A DNA stretch of 64,000 nucleotides from positions 1,488,001 through 1,552,000 of the forward strand of contig JAHYIO010000037.1 of the NCBI GenBank assembly GCA_020543525.1. The letters run 5' to 3'. The translations under genes and the position numbers were made by a program. Below, in pieces: positions 42,674-56,128 of this stretch. Numbering within the stretch: position 1 is the stretch's first letter; each line of letters begins with the position of its first letter. Below the pieces are notes generated by a model, which worked only from the letters and a program-made list of their open reading frames with translations, was not told the origin of the DNA and did not search any database. This DNA comes from Coriolopsis trogii (Eukaryota; Basidiomycota; Agaricomycetes; Polyporales; Polyporaceae).

Positions 42674-44594
42674 GCTGGCTCCGGCGTGAAGATCGAAAAA
42701 GTGTGAGGATCGATGTGGAATAGAGTGTGACGGCCCTTCTGTTCGGTGCGTGCGACGTCCAGTGGGCGGGAAATGGAAGAAATCGACAGCGAGACAAGTT
42801 AGGGACAAGTGAACTCGATGCAGGGAGAAAAAACAAGCAGCAAGAGCTATGCGCAAACGACAAGTCAGCGACAAACGGAGGAGAGCGATTCAAAAGATAA
42901 AGGCAAGGATTCGACAGCGATGCGACAGAATGACGGACGTCCCAATGGACGCTGGACGAGGTCGGTTTTTCTAGGAGGAGGGTGACCGGGATGAGCGGGC
43001 AGAGACAGGGCTCCCGAGGGTCAGCGTGCGGAGTACAGATTGCAGCGGAGTTTCCGTCTCTGCGACACACGGCCGCACCCCTTACTGTTCTACCACGAGG
43101 ATATCACTGGCCTCGCGCAATGGGCAGAGGCGCTTTCATACTCCGGTTCTCGGCCGATACAATCTAGCCTTCTTCGTCAAGACCTGAGTCTGCATCCCCG
43201 CAGCCCAGAACCATTTGTGGATGTCCCCGCAAGCGGATGCCTCGCCTGTAGCGACCCCTACCAGTCTCCGACCGTTGCGCTTCCCTGTCCGCCCTGTCCT
43301 CACTTGTGCCTACACACCTTGTTCGTGTCCGTTGCTTTGCCCAAAGCGAACAAAGCGAACAACGGCGGGTCTTCATGACGCTTCAGTGGGTCCCTATGGG
43401 TCCGAGCACAAAGGTTTGCCGTGCGTCAATTACACTCGCAGCTATCCGAGCGGCCTTTTTGTGGTGCGCTTACTTCCTTTTTCTGGCTGCCCTTACTCAA
43501 CCACTCCCTCCAGTTCATGTCAATTCCAAGACCGCAGCGACGGAGCTGCCGCTTTCTGACGAGGACGTACCACGCGTCATCTAGATGTCTCTTACCCATT
43601 CTGATCGCCATATCGATGAGACGGGATCATCAATTTCTCCCGACCGCGCTGAACCCCATGGACAGTTGCTTGGACAGTTCGGTCATTCTTCAGACGCGAT
43701 CAATACTGGATTGATGGTCTGAGAAACAACATCGCACCGAATTCTCTCCCCCCCCGCAAGCCGCCCATTCGTGGCCATTGTCCGCCTGAAGTTGACACGT
43801 CGGTCGTTGTTCCACCCTTTATGCTCCATTTGTAAAGCATGGGGAGAAGCTCAGGTAGCCTTGTCTTCATGCTGATGTTCCAGGTGATGATCTTCCCTTC
43901 CGCTCACAGGAGTGCATCACCTCTATTGTCCACCGCATCTGTGCGACATTATCCGGGCTGAAGCGCTGACATATTTAATCTCCAGTACCGGCTCTGGAGA
44001 CGAGCAACATCCACCGTCTGCATGCTGAGGCTGCTGATGCATATGGTTCCAGACTCATCTATGTGTTTCTTGTGCACGCGATGGCCGTTTGAAGGTAGCA
44101 CGCACCCCGGTGTGACGTGGTCATGTCCAAACCTTGATTCTAGAGAACCCGATGAGGCGCTGTCGGCTCTTTCCGAGACTTGGACTTCCGAAACTCATGT
44201 TTGAGGGGGGGAATGCATGCCAGCACCAATATTGGACACCTATATACTTTCTGTTACTGCTCCGATCTTGCTGTAACACGGAAGGTCGCATGAATGGCCC
44301 GCAATGCAAATGCTGGGTTGGGTGCTTACTACTATGTGGTACCCAATTAACAGTGACTTGACCTTACGAGGGACTTTCCATATTGAGAAAGTACGTAAGC
44401 TTGTAACCGGGGACGCGGGCACTCGCGACTTCGCTGCGAAACGCCCTGGCCCTTGGACAGAGGCACTCGCGGCTTCCTCGTTCCCCTCCCTCTCGACCCC
44501 CTTCCTACAATCTTGCTTCATCATCTCATAGGTACAGGAGTATTAGGACGTCCATCTCTCTTTCTTTGCGCCCACTGAACGCGACTCATGAGCA
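42674..44594. other. 1.9-kb intergenic region, divergent promoters of RRM gene and RasGAP
   Basis: Both flanking genes start here and run outward. The region contains a C8 tract (43748-43755) and short frames on both strands. One of them (43375-43584) could encode a small membrane protein and is listed separately. No TATA box, tRNA or repeat ends were recognised. Long 5' UTRs or upstream exons of either gene are possible. Confidence 0.4.
43375..43584 (+). CDS. possible small single-pass membrane protein
   Basis: A 69-residue frame starting MTLQWVPMGPSTKVCRAS. Residues about 19-41 form a hydrophobic segment (LAAIRAAFLWCAYFLFLAAL) and the end is TELPLSDEDVPRVI. It could be a signal-anchored micro-protein or chance. 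No neighbour or family supports it. Confidence 0.25.
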   Translation: MTLQWVPMGPSTKVCRASITLAAIRAAFLWCAYFLFLAALTQPLPPVHVNSKTAATELPLSDEDVPRVI

Positions 44595-47500
44595 ATGCCT
44601 GCAAGACGTGCATCTGCCGGCCCCAATTTCGCCAGTTCCTCTCGCGTCCACAGGAGTAATGGATCCAATCACAGCATATCTGCCCAGTCCCCGGTTTTAC
44701 AGTCTTCCAATCTGCCGTATGCGTCTTCATCAAATATCCCCGCTTCGCCGCAGCAAAAAGTAGTCCAAGTCCTCATTAACAGGCTAAAGAACAAGGTCTG
44801 TCATCGTGACTTGGGTTTGACGTTCTGTTAAACTGAACACTACGGCACTCTACGCATAGCTTCCGTGCAACTCGGGAATATCGTTGACGGAGCTGGAGGC
44901 GGATGATGCAATACAGCAAACAGTGGAGGCGTTGGTCGAATTATCGAGGGACTCGTTGGACATGATCTCGTTGGCATTGACGGAGCAGTTGGACAAGCTC
45001 GCCAGGGTATGTCCCACGTCGCATCTTTCATATTACGACGCCTAATGGCAATCAAGCAAATCGAAGGCGCAGGTTTCCGTGGCATCGACATCCTCCAGTC
45101 TCAGCTGTTCCTCCTTAAGGTCCTCGCTCTTGCTATGGCGTCTCGATGGGGGTCGCGCGGCGACGAGATGAGACCCAGCTCTCGGGGAAGCAAACCTGTC
45201 CCTGGATCGAAGCCCAATACCCCAGATTCTTCTGCTCCCCCACCGGGACGTGGCCGCCATCCATCATCTGAGCAGCTGTCCACATCCGGAGCGACTCTAG
45301 TCGAGCCGCCAGCTCTTGATGACAACTGCGCACGGTACATCATCAGTGTCATGGTGCTCTTGCTTCGTCAGGCTGCCCCACGGAAACACCGTCTCACTTC
45401 GGCGGCGAGCATGAGCTTCGATGCGTCTTTCCAAGACTTCGAGTCTGTAGAATCCCACGAGTTCGGTGGAAGTGAGGAAGCATTCGGAGCAGTCCCACCC
45501 CCCGTTGTCTCGGGCATCCCGCGTAGCATGGATCGCGCGAAGCATCCGTCCTCGACGTCTCTGAATTCGATGGGGGTCACTAGCTCAGTGTCTAGTCGCC
45601 TGCCGCAACATTCGGTCACGTACGAGAAGACGTCCTTCTTGGTCGTCAAGTCGGTCCTTTCCTTACATTCTTCTATTGCGAAGTACACGGGCCGGATCGT
45701 GTATCACCTTTCTGCTTCGAATTGGCCAGTCGTTCTCAACAGGATCCGGCAACGCATACATGCACTCGCGAGCGCTACAGAAGCGGAACCCGACACTGTC
45801 GACTTGCAGCTCATAACGTACAGTGCGCTGGACAGAGCGAAACTAGTACAGTCGTTACAAGGTAAACAGTGCACGCTACTCACATACATATAGTTCACTA
45901 TTCACATCTTATGGCAGAACTTTCATCCCTTCTCATGAATCTGAAGAAGGATGCCCAGATTCCGATATCCATCGCTCTGCGGACAGCTGTCTGGAATTGG
46001 ATCGAGCTCTGCCCCGACGAATACAACGACGCGCTACAGTATCATCGTCGTCTCGAGGGCGCACCCGAACGAGTCTTCGACCTTCTATTCGACCTGCAGG
46101 AAAGTTCGCGGGACAAGTCCGGGGCCTGGCCAACGCTCGCGGTCCTTCTCTGCATCAGCCACGATCGTCTGAAGGGCGAGTTTGAGAGCTCGCTGAATGC
46201 TCACAAAGCCCCTTTCCGCAAGGTAGTCCTCTACTTCTAGTCATTTCGTCTTTTGCTCAGCTTTACCCAGCAGGACCGCAACGTGATTGATCTCTTCATG
46301 AGAAACTTGACGTATTCTTCCAAATTTTCTGAAGTGGCCATCGTCTGCGCTGTCGATATCTGTAGAGCAGCGTCACGGGTTCGCCCACATCCGGATAGCG
46401 AGAATGAGGTTGCTCTAATCTCCACTGCCTTGGACATCGCCCATGAGCTCAAGGTACTTTCTCTGTATCGAGCGTGTATTTCGTACTTGCCACGCTCACA
46501 CACTGTCACGTCGTACATCAGATCACGTTACTCAAGTGGACGAAGGACCGCCCTTTCTGGGAATGTCCGGACGAAATCGACGTTGCGATGATAGCAGACG
46601 CGTTAGCAGCGCTCTATCGTTTCTTGCCTGAGGAAGAGTCGATCCCTATCTTCCAACAGTGCGTCGAACCAGAACGATCGGAAGCAGTCAAGATTTGTGT
46701 TGTGAAAGCATGTCTGACTCTGATCGTGGACGTGAGTTTTGCGTAGTCGCATACTGGAGAGTGGTAACTGATACACACGCTCGACAGGGCTGGAAGCTTC
46801 CCTGGCAGCGGTCACTGACGCCTCTCAGGGACAAGATCAACGAGCGACTGGTCTCAATATTCATTGTAAGCATTGTTAGCCTTGACTACGTCTCGTGCTC
46901 ATCCGAAACGTAAAAGAGCGCATATACTAGACGCAGCGAAGTCGACGCACTTGGGACGTCACGGAAGTCCATTACGAGACCAAGAGCGAAACGATACACA
47001 TCCGAGACGCTGCCTGATCGTGACTTGCTCATTCTTGGTGTTTTCACGCTATGGCGAGCGGACATCTGGTGGTACCATGATAGTCTCAATGAGGAACTCA
47101 TCAAGAACGCTTTCATGACTTGCGTCATTCTCTACGCTTCCCCTGCAGATCCCGCAGTCAGGTGGTCACTTGGACGGACCTACCGGTACTTCATGGAGTC
47201 CATCATTCATTGCCCAAGGGATAACCCCAAGTGGCCGTTGTTCCTCAACTGGGTGAAGGAAGTTGGGTGCGTGGGCCGCTCGTCCGGACTGTGGAATGCG
47301 ATCTTGATGTCGTTACAGTCCAGCTGTTCTTGCGTCGGTCTCCATCCATCTCCTCAGCTCGAGGACAGACATGCAGACGCAGCGTATGCTCATACAGCAG
47401 GCGTACGAGCTCATGTATCGGTATGCCACGATCGAGCCAGACAACGAGATTCAGGAGGCACTCAGGGTTGTGCCTTCACGCGTCTCTGCGTTCGCTCTTG

Positions 47501-50500
47501 CCGAGATCGCGTTCCTCGTCTGCTTGTCCTCAGCAGATGGTGTCGTCTCTCTTACCGCTTGCAACTGCTTGCGACTCCTGGCGCAGGCCGAGCGTCAGCC
47601 CGATGCACCGCAGGGTCATGAGGCCAACGAGGACGAAGTTCTCAAGCGGCACCCCATCTACGAGCAGCTCGGCGATCCGAAGGTGTCTATGATCGGTATG
47701 GTATTCCAAATCGGTGCGCGTCTCTGCAGGTCTTGATGTTGAGGTCGTCACAGGTCGCGTGGGGCACCAGAAGCGCATAAGGAAGCTCATGCGCTTGATC
47801 ACGGTACCGTCTGCAATTCACGTAGCGGTCTGGCAGGAGCTTTTCTTCCGTTGGTGTGCTCTGACAGAAATGACGGTTCGAACGAGCTTCGATCATACAG
47901 CTGATGGGCTGGAGAACGGCCAGGCTCCTGCTGGTGACAAGACTCTTGGTCCCGAGGTGAGTCTCGCACTGGTGGAGTCTCGACTCGCCGATTGACAGGC
48001 CATCTACAGGAACGACAAGCTCAGTGGCAGAATCTCACGTTGTTCCTGTCTTCGTTTGGGGCCGCTTGCACGCGAGACCACCATGATCCTTCTGCGTTGA
48101 CAAAGCTGATCCCGGCAGCGATCATCCCGGATGTTTGTCGTGTCTTGCGCGACCCTTCAGAGCTGTTGACGACGTTCCTCACGGAGACGGTCAACCAACT
48201 CGTCAACGACCTACCTCAGATCCGAGATGTCGCCCGAGAGGCATTGAGCAACGAGGCCAGCCATCGTCTCCATGGCCGCATCGTCAAACAGCTCGACGAG
48301 TACGTCTCAACTTCCCTGTCTTCCAATGGTGCAACTAAGAGCAGGGATTTCAGTGTCATCCGTATGGTCACGGACGACGAACACGTCCACTATGACATTC
48401 TCGTTGTCTTCCTCGAGCAGTTCATTGCGATCCTCAAGGTGCTCTCAGAGAATGTCCACAGTCTTGCGGAGGATCTGCGCGTCATTGATATTCCTACAAC
48501 GCTCTATACGCTGGCGACCTTCATTGCGCGGGTAGATAGCTCCGACCCCGCAGCGAACCGCCTCAAGACGAAGTTCTGCATGCTGTGTAGCGGGGTGTTC
48601 AGCAGGAGCGAGATAGCCATCATGCGGAACAAGGAGAGCACTATGCGACAGAGTATCGCTGACATTATCATCGATTGGGTGCAGGAGACTCCTCCGGTAT
48701 GCTTTGACGTATATTGTTGACAGAGCACGCTGTACTGACGTTGTGCCATGCCTCCCGTAGGAGGAGGGACAGTTGCTGAGCCCGCAACATGAACTCAATG
48801 TTGCTGTCTTTAGGGCAGCTGTGACGTTGTTCGACCGTCTCCAGCTTGAGCCCTCGGATGGTACGACTGGGGAGGATGTCGCACATGCCGTGTCGCGACT
48901 CTTCATCCGCTATGCTACTTTCCTCGTCAGGACTTGGGAGATCCTGAGATACGATGGCAACGTAAGGCACCATGCTTTATCTCAACACCATAGAACCCAT
49001 CCTGATCTCTTGTCACTCAGCCAAGGGATGATCATATCTCGGAGAAGTCATCTCTCTCGAAGGTGAGCATGCGGTTTCGATCTATATGGAGCACAGCACT
49101 TATTTCATGCGTTTAGCTCCGCATTCAGCAGCGCGATGGTGAACTACGGGAGTCGCTAATCAACGGACTTGCATCCCTCGTGAGCGCCAACACGGATTGT
49201 GGTGTCAAGCACTGTCTCGCGTTGGCAAGCGACCCTGATCCTACGAAGCGTCTCATTCACGCCCACGTCTTCATCCGGATCCTGAAGGAAGGTATCAAGT
49301 TTGCACAGTATGAGGAGACTCCTGTCATCGTCAAGCAGAGCCGTCTTTGCGAGGTGCGTGTTTGGTATGACAATGTAGAGGATGAGGAAATTCACGGGAC
49401 CTTACAGCTTGTGAAAGGACCCGACGTAAGTGCCCCATAACTCACTGGATTGCGACATCTCATTTTAACTCTGTTCAGATGGCGCTAGCGCTCGCAATCT
49501 GTGAGATATGCCCTCCGAATGAAGTTGATGCGATGAACACGGTTCTTCTGAACTTGTTCGACACTCGTTCGTCCCTCATGAACTTGCTGAAGACTATGAT
49601 CGATCTCGAAATCGGGAAGACAGGTAGGGCTCTAAATGTCATAACTCCGCGCTTGAACAATGACTAATTCGACGCAGAGAGCGACACCGCTCTGTTCCGT
49701 AGTAACTCGACATGCACCCGCTTCCTGTCTGCCTTTGCCAGGGTTTACGGATACAACTACCTGAGATCGTTGATCGTCCCGCTCGTGAAGAGTGTGACCT
49801 CAGTTCCGCCTGGCCACGGATATGAACTGGATCCGGCAAAGGTCTCTAAGGAGGAATTGAGGCAGAACAAGGAGACGGTCGAGTTCATCACTGGCAAATT
49901 CTTGGAGATCATCTCTTCCTCTATCGCTGCGCTGCCTTCGTGAGTCACTCTTACATTGTGTATTCTATCTGACTATAAACATACGTCCAGGATTATCCGA
50001 GAGATTTGCGCGCACATCGCCAAGGCTGTGTAAGCAAATCCATAGTTGTTCGTTGTCCTGCTACTGATGTCCAGTAGGAATGAGGTATGGCCAGAGGCCA
50101 AGTTCGCTGCACTCGGCGCGTTCATCTTCCTGCGGTAGGTTTGCTCCTCACATCAATTGTGTATTGTGACTTGATGCTTGCCGACAGTTTCATCTCTCCT
50201 GCCATTGTCACGCCTGAGACGGTCGATGTGTCTATCCCGAACGACCCCACGGTACGACGGATGCTCATGGTCATTGCCAAGATTATACAAAACTTGGCGA
50301 ACAACATCCTCTTTGGCAAAGAAGCGCATATGGTCATATTGAACGACTTCTTGAAGGACAACATTGTCACGGTCACCAAGTTCCTCAGCGAGATCAACGT
50401 GAGTCGATTCCGCGAAGTTATGACGTGCATACCTCTCAAGACCTGCTTGTTCCAGAAATACGTCCCCCCGGGCCCTGAGGAAGAAGCGGACGAGTGGCTG

Positions 50501-53500
50501 GAACGCACATATGATGACACCGACACCATCGTCCTTCATCGGTTCTTTGAGAAGCACGCCGACAAGATTGGGAAGGAACTGTTAAGCTCGTCCAAAGTAT
50601 CGTCGGAGAAGATGACGCCGGAGGCGGAGGCCGCTGCTGCTAGTGGCAAGCGCGCGTGGGACGCACTTTGTGCTGCGCTGGTCGAGCTTGGGCAGCCTTT
50701 GGAGAGCCCCAAGATCTCTAATTTGACTAGCCGTGAACATCGAGAATATCTCGAGTTGATGTCAAGATGCGATCGTCGAGACACGAGTCCGATCCAGGAG
50801 CTGTTCGTTGAAGGTATCACTCCCCAGGTGAGTCATGCATTGCGATCCTCCCTATGTGACCTCAATAACCTTGTATCAATAGGAATCAAATGCTGTCTTT
50901 ATTCTGTCTGTATCCAAAGTCGACGTCGAAGTACTGGACTTGGAACTGCTGTTGTACTATGTCTTCAAGGTGACATCATCATTATTCTTACGAGGACTAT
51001 ATCTTACGTTCATGTCTAGTGTGTGACAACACCTAACAACGAAGGCCGCGATTTCGACATCATCCTCGACTACACTGGCTTCACCTCTACTTCACAAATT
51101 CCTGCGCAGTGGCTGAAGTTCGCGACAGAGACCGTTCCTATCGACATTTGGAAACGTTTACGGACGTTGCGACTCCTAACGCCGAACACTTATGCTCTGC
51201 GATATCTGCGCAGGCTTTACAACAATCTCACTTCAGGTATGCTTTTGAAACGTCTGAAACGTAATCATCGGGATCATCTCTGACTTTTTCGCAGGCGCCG
51301 TAGATTCTATCACTATCACTATCCATACCTCGGTCAGTGACCTTCTGAGCCAGTACCCCGACGGGTTGACTGCGCCATCATTGGGATATGCCGGTGAGTT
51401 GCCTGCCATCTCAACATGACTTTCGTCCTGATGCGTTCATGTTCAAGTTGCCCTTGAGTCGGAACTTCATGATGAGTTCCATGACGTGACAATGAGGCAA
51501 ACGCATCCTATGCGTGTTCCTGTTTCGGTGCGAGTCGCTCAAAGCCACCTTCGCATTACGACGGTTAGTATCGCAATTTCATTGTGCAAGTACTGCGTTA
51601 TCTCAAGAAAACATAGACGAAAGCAATGCCTATTTCCAACGCACTCTCTTGCAAAGCAACGGAAATCATACCACTCAGCGATATCAACGACGTCTACAAC
51701 GTCTCGACTGGACATGACTCTCATGAATTTATCATTCGCAAAATCCGACAGGGCGTCACGCTGTACTTCTCGTCACCTCATCGAGAGTCACTTGTGAAGG
51801 TGTGTTCTGGTTGTGCCTGTAGAGGCTTAGATGCTGAGAGTGATTTTTGTCAGGCAATCCGGGCTGCGAAAAGTCTTATGCATACAATCAATCTCCCTAC
51901 GGCCGAACGGCACAATAGGCTCTCAAATATCATCACCACTCTTTTACGCATTGCTTTCTTGGGTATCAGTTCTGAGGAAGATGAGGCACGCACTGCTTGC
52001 TTCGAGCTTCTCTCGGCTATATGCACATACCTCGACTTCGAAGGGCGCCCTGCTGTACCTTCAAAAGGTGAGTGGCACGATTTTTTTTTACTTTTCATAA
52101 TGTATTCAGCGATTTTTCAGGCGTCTACACCACTGGGCATCCTGGGCCATTCCTGGTGCAAGTCAGCGAAGGTCTGGCCGGACATTCTCCACAGTTGACC
52201 ATGGACTTCATCTCCGAGATGGCTACTTCTGTTAACAAAATGTCCACTCCTTTGCGCGCATTCGCTTTGCAATACCTTGGGCCTTGGGTCAAGAACTTGC
52301 CACTATTTACTGATCCGTGCAGCAAATTCTACGAGCCATCCGGTACTCGCTTCCGTGACTGTATCCGCATGCTCGTGGACCTTACTACAGCGGAAACCGA
52401 GGTGACTTATGTCATTACTCCTTTTGATGGTCAAATGCTGATTGCACTCCATTGAAGCTATCGACCTTTGTGCAGAAATACATCTGGCAGGAAGTCAGTA
52501 AACTCGAGACGAATACGGTGAACATCATTCTTGATGAGCTCATGCGTGCAGCGGTCGATGGAGGGATGGGCTCCGCTCGTTGCGAGAAGATAGCGGACAC
52601 GATGTCTTCGCTCAATTCAATCAACGTCCGTGGTCGCATCTTAGCGCGCATTCGCAAAGTACGTATGTTTTCTATAGCTTCGTGAGCGAAACATCCAACT
52701 CTGGAACAGGTCATTGGCAAGACGTCCATCAAGCCCACGAGGAACCTTTCGGAGAACGTTCACTGGAACGAGATTGCATGCCTCACTCGCTTGCTCTTGG
52801 TCATCGGCAACTCCCCGAGGAATGTCGTACAAAGTCAACTATTCGTACCCGAAATCATGCACCTGGTCACCCTCATTGCAGCAACCGGACACCTCTATGT
52901 TCGAGGCACCGTATATGGCATCGTGACGCATATGCTCCATGCGTTGTACTCGCTTCGGCTCACAGACGCAACAGCGAGTCCCGAGATTCAACTGATGATC
53001 GATGAGTGTATTCAACCCCAGGTCATGAGACTGTTTGGTCTCAGCAAGCCTACTCCGACAAGCGACTACGTCCTCTACGATCCGCCAAACGGAAAGGCAC
53101 TCATTGACGACCTAGAGAATTTGACCAGGTTCCTGCTACGAATCATGGAGACCATCTCCATCACACGAGGTGCGTAGATACCCACATTCGTGCGTGCTTT
53201 GGGAGACCAACTGAGTTTGCTGCATCACAAGGGCTGTTGAATGTCTGGCGCGCTCGTTGGATGAGCTTGATCACTTCCTCGGCCTTCCAGCTCTCCCCGG
53301 CTGTTCAAAGTCGTGCCTTCGTCGCGCTCGGTGTTCTGGCCACTTCGGATGTGGACGACGACCTCCTATATCAGATGCTTGTCGCATTCAAGACGGCTCT
53401 CTCTCAAGCAAGCGAGACGGACACGACATCGGTCGTGAGCATGCTCCGCTGTATCACCAACGTTGTACCAGCGACAAACGGCAACTCCCGCTATCTAGCG

Positions 53501-54576
53501 CAGCTATTCTGGCTCGCGGTCGCTCTCCTCCAGTCAAGTCACATGGCACTTTACGTCGAGGCGATCCGTCTTCTGCGGGTGACCGTCGAGAACATGGATG
53601 CACATGGGCTGTTCAAGGAGCGGGGCGTTACTGCAACCCTGCTGGATGGGCGCGTTCCTCTTGAGGAAATTGCTTGTCAGCTGGATCATCTCCTGGGCCT
53701 CTCTTTCGATTCCAACTTTTCGTTCTCGCTGGCCGCCACGATATTCAAGGGTGTCAGACACTCAGCTCTCCGGGATGCCGCCGAGGGAGCGCTGCGCAGC
53801 CTGTTACGCATTACAGTGCGTTCCTGTGTCGAGATCGAACATGCCGATGACGGTCCCGGGGAGCCGATATGTCAAGACGTGCTTGGGTACGTCCTAGCGC
53901 TGATACCGATGTCCACGCGGGTGCGCAGTTATCGGCGACTGTTGGAGGAGGCGAACGCCGATGCGTCATGGGTATCGGACGAAGTCCTCATGGCCCAGGA
54001 CGACGATGATCCGGTCTACAAGCTGCCGCTGGGTCTCGTCGGGTATGGGGATAGCAATATAGCCCTGCTCTTGACGTCTTTCGTCACGGCGATGCTCGCC
54101 ACTGCCCAAGGTGACGATACGGAATCGGCGATCCTGTACAACATCCTATCGGACGTCGCGGATGCATGGCCCGAGGTTATCGGGATGGCGTGAGTCTCGT
54201 ATCAATCTGTGTGTGCTCGCCATACTGATATTGGGCTAGGTACGAGAGCCTCCAGGACAAAGTGAAGGAGGCATTTGCGAATTCGAACAGCCCCACGATC
54301 CTCTCCGCTGTATCGAACATCTTCCGTGTCGCGACGTACGAGCTCGACCGCATCACACCCTCTACCGCACGCGCCATGGGCGCCGGTTCGGCTTCGACGC
54401 TGAGTACCGTCGACGAGAGCGTCGTCCACGGTCCAGGGCGAAGGCATTTGAACGCGCTGGAAGAGCAGGGCATGCAGGGACTGGTGAACAGCTTCCAGTT
54501 CCTTCCTCTCAACCGTGGCCACGCGACGAAGATGATCCAGTGGATCTCGGAGCTCGTCATGAAGATGATCGAATGA
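44595..54576 (+). CDS. IRA1: neurofibromin/IRA-type Ras GTPase-activating protein
   Basis: A large gene with dozens of exons across about 10 kb. The start MPARRASAGPNFASSSRVHR lies at 44595. The N-terminal two-fifths is helical repeat sequence. The RasGAP domain lies at about 49,680-50,400: LFRSNSTCTRFLSAFARVYG supplies the arginine-finger loop (FR-NS), and FIFLRFISPAIVTPETVDV with RMLMVIAKIIQNLANNILFGKEAHM is the FLR..PA signature. It is followed by a Sec14/CRAL-TRIO part (TTPNNEGRDFDIILDYTGFTSTSQIP and RLLTPNTYALRYLRRLY) and a PH-like part (DINDVYNVSTGHDSHEFIIRKI) as in human neurofibromin. C-terminal HEAT-like repeats follow, ending GHATKMIQWISELVMKMIE. It switches off Ras, and so cAMP/PKA or MAPK signalling, at the membrane. 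Exon limits were not all resolved, so total length is uncertain. Confidence 0.9.
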
Positions 54577-56050
54577 GCGTCCATGCTCGATGGCGTGTGC
54601 ACTGTGCATCTGAACAGTGCAATGTATGTGATGATCCCGTAGTACAAAGTACCAGTACGCATCCCTATTCTACCTCCCACTCAGCTATTCCCCGATTCTG
54701 TCTCGTTAACCCCATCGCCTGCTATCACACATCCACAACCGCACCCTCCGCTGTCTGTCCTAATATTCAGGTATATATATCCTCCTTGTCCCCCAACAAA
54801 TGCCACGCCTCCTATATGCACCCTTGCTTCGTTGGTATACCACCTTCCTTCCTATTCCCTTGTTGTCAACTATAGGGCACGTGTGTTCGATTGTATATGT
54901 ATCGTCGTGGCTGTCGTTTGGCGACCCTCGCGTGTCGCCGTGTCTCGGTTCGTGATTGTATATCATAGAATTTATATATCCCAATCTCATCTCCTCATGC
55001 CTCTGGCCTCAGGTACCATGGGCAGCGGTGTCAAGTATGTCCTGGAGCAATGATTTCGATTGTTTCCCCCCAGGTCCGATAACCTACTTACTGCGAGTGG
55101 AGGGGCAGGACTTGAGACAAGGCGCAGCATGAGCGGGCCGCTGAGAGTCAATAGACGTCTCGCGCGTTCGAGACAGCATGTGTTCGTTTTGAGACTATAC
55201 AGACCTGCTTGGGACGCCGACGCCGGCACGAGTGTTTCATGAAGTCGACTGCGGCGATGACAGGTTCTGGTCTCAAATTGCTACCGGTGATCATCTGCGG
55301 CGTTTGAACTCTCCACATACTCCAAGCGAGCAGGTCGTGTGGTGATTCCACCCTGATGTTACGATTCTAGCTTTGGATAGCGTGAGCGCAACTTAGCCCA
55401 AAAGTGCTGTGTCACATTTTGTGGTAGTATGCGAGTAGGCGCGCTGATCTACATACTTACACAACTCTCTGCACAGCCTCTGCAAGCGGCGACGAATTTG
55501 GCAGGGGTATTCTGCCGATAGTTTATGGTTCTTGGCAAGGTTCGGCAGGGTGTTGTGACTCGACTGACTGAATTTGGAGGCTCGGCATGCCCTCTTTGAC
55601 TCGATGGGTAACACGCGCAGCTTGTGCAATGAGGTTTGGGTACTGTCAGGTGGCTACGCTGAGGTTGTATTGCTGTACAGCTGAGATGCCGGCGTACACG
55701 GACGGGTGAAGTCGGGATGGTGCAGTGATGGTGCCGACGCGGTGACTTGATTATGAACCATTCCTTCCATATCGCAGCGTTCATTGCATCGCAGTACAGC
55801 GAGTATGGAGTGACGTCGCCGAGCCGGTCTCGCTCGGAGTGGTTCTTGGGGCTCTTGGGAAGATCAGGGAGATTCAGAACGAGGTCGACCGTAGCGATGC
55901 ATGTGCTGTACACAGCCATGTGGGGGCTGCGGATTTGACTCTGGCTGGGATGGATCTAGTTCGTGTGGGAGCGCCGCGGCGGGGGAGGCGAGCGCGGGCT
56001 GCGGACGCTCGCAGGTGACACTTTGGCTCTCACCGTCTGCTCGCGTCGGG
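54577..56050. other. 1.5-kb intergenic region, RasGAP 3' end to stomatin promoter
   Basis: Contains the RasGAP 3' UTR and the stomatin promoter. A minus-strand frame (55449-55919) is open for 156 codons but has Cys/Pro/Ser-rich low-information content and no recognisable domain. I call no gene. Confidence 0.4.
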
Positions 56051-56057
56051 TTATAAG
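56051..56057 (+). promoter_or_regulatory. TATA-like element of the stomatin gene
   Basis: A TTATAAG element lies about 75 bp upstream of the first in-frame ATG (56129), a typical distance for a fungal TATA box plus short leader. Confidence 0.4.
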
Positions 56058-56128
56058 GACCACGTTGCCGGGGCTTGTCTCCTTCCTCCAGCCTGCGCAT
56101 CTCCCGCCGAGTCTCTGGTCGCGCGCAC

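Noticed and set aside
55449..55919. 156-codon minus-strand frame between RasGAP and stomatin
   Set aside because: Cys/Pro/Ser-rich composition, no domain, no splice continuity, overlaps other equally open frames.
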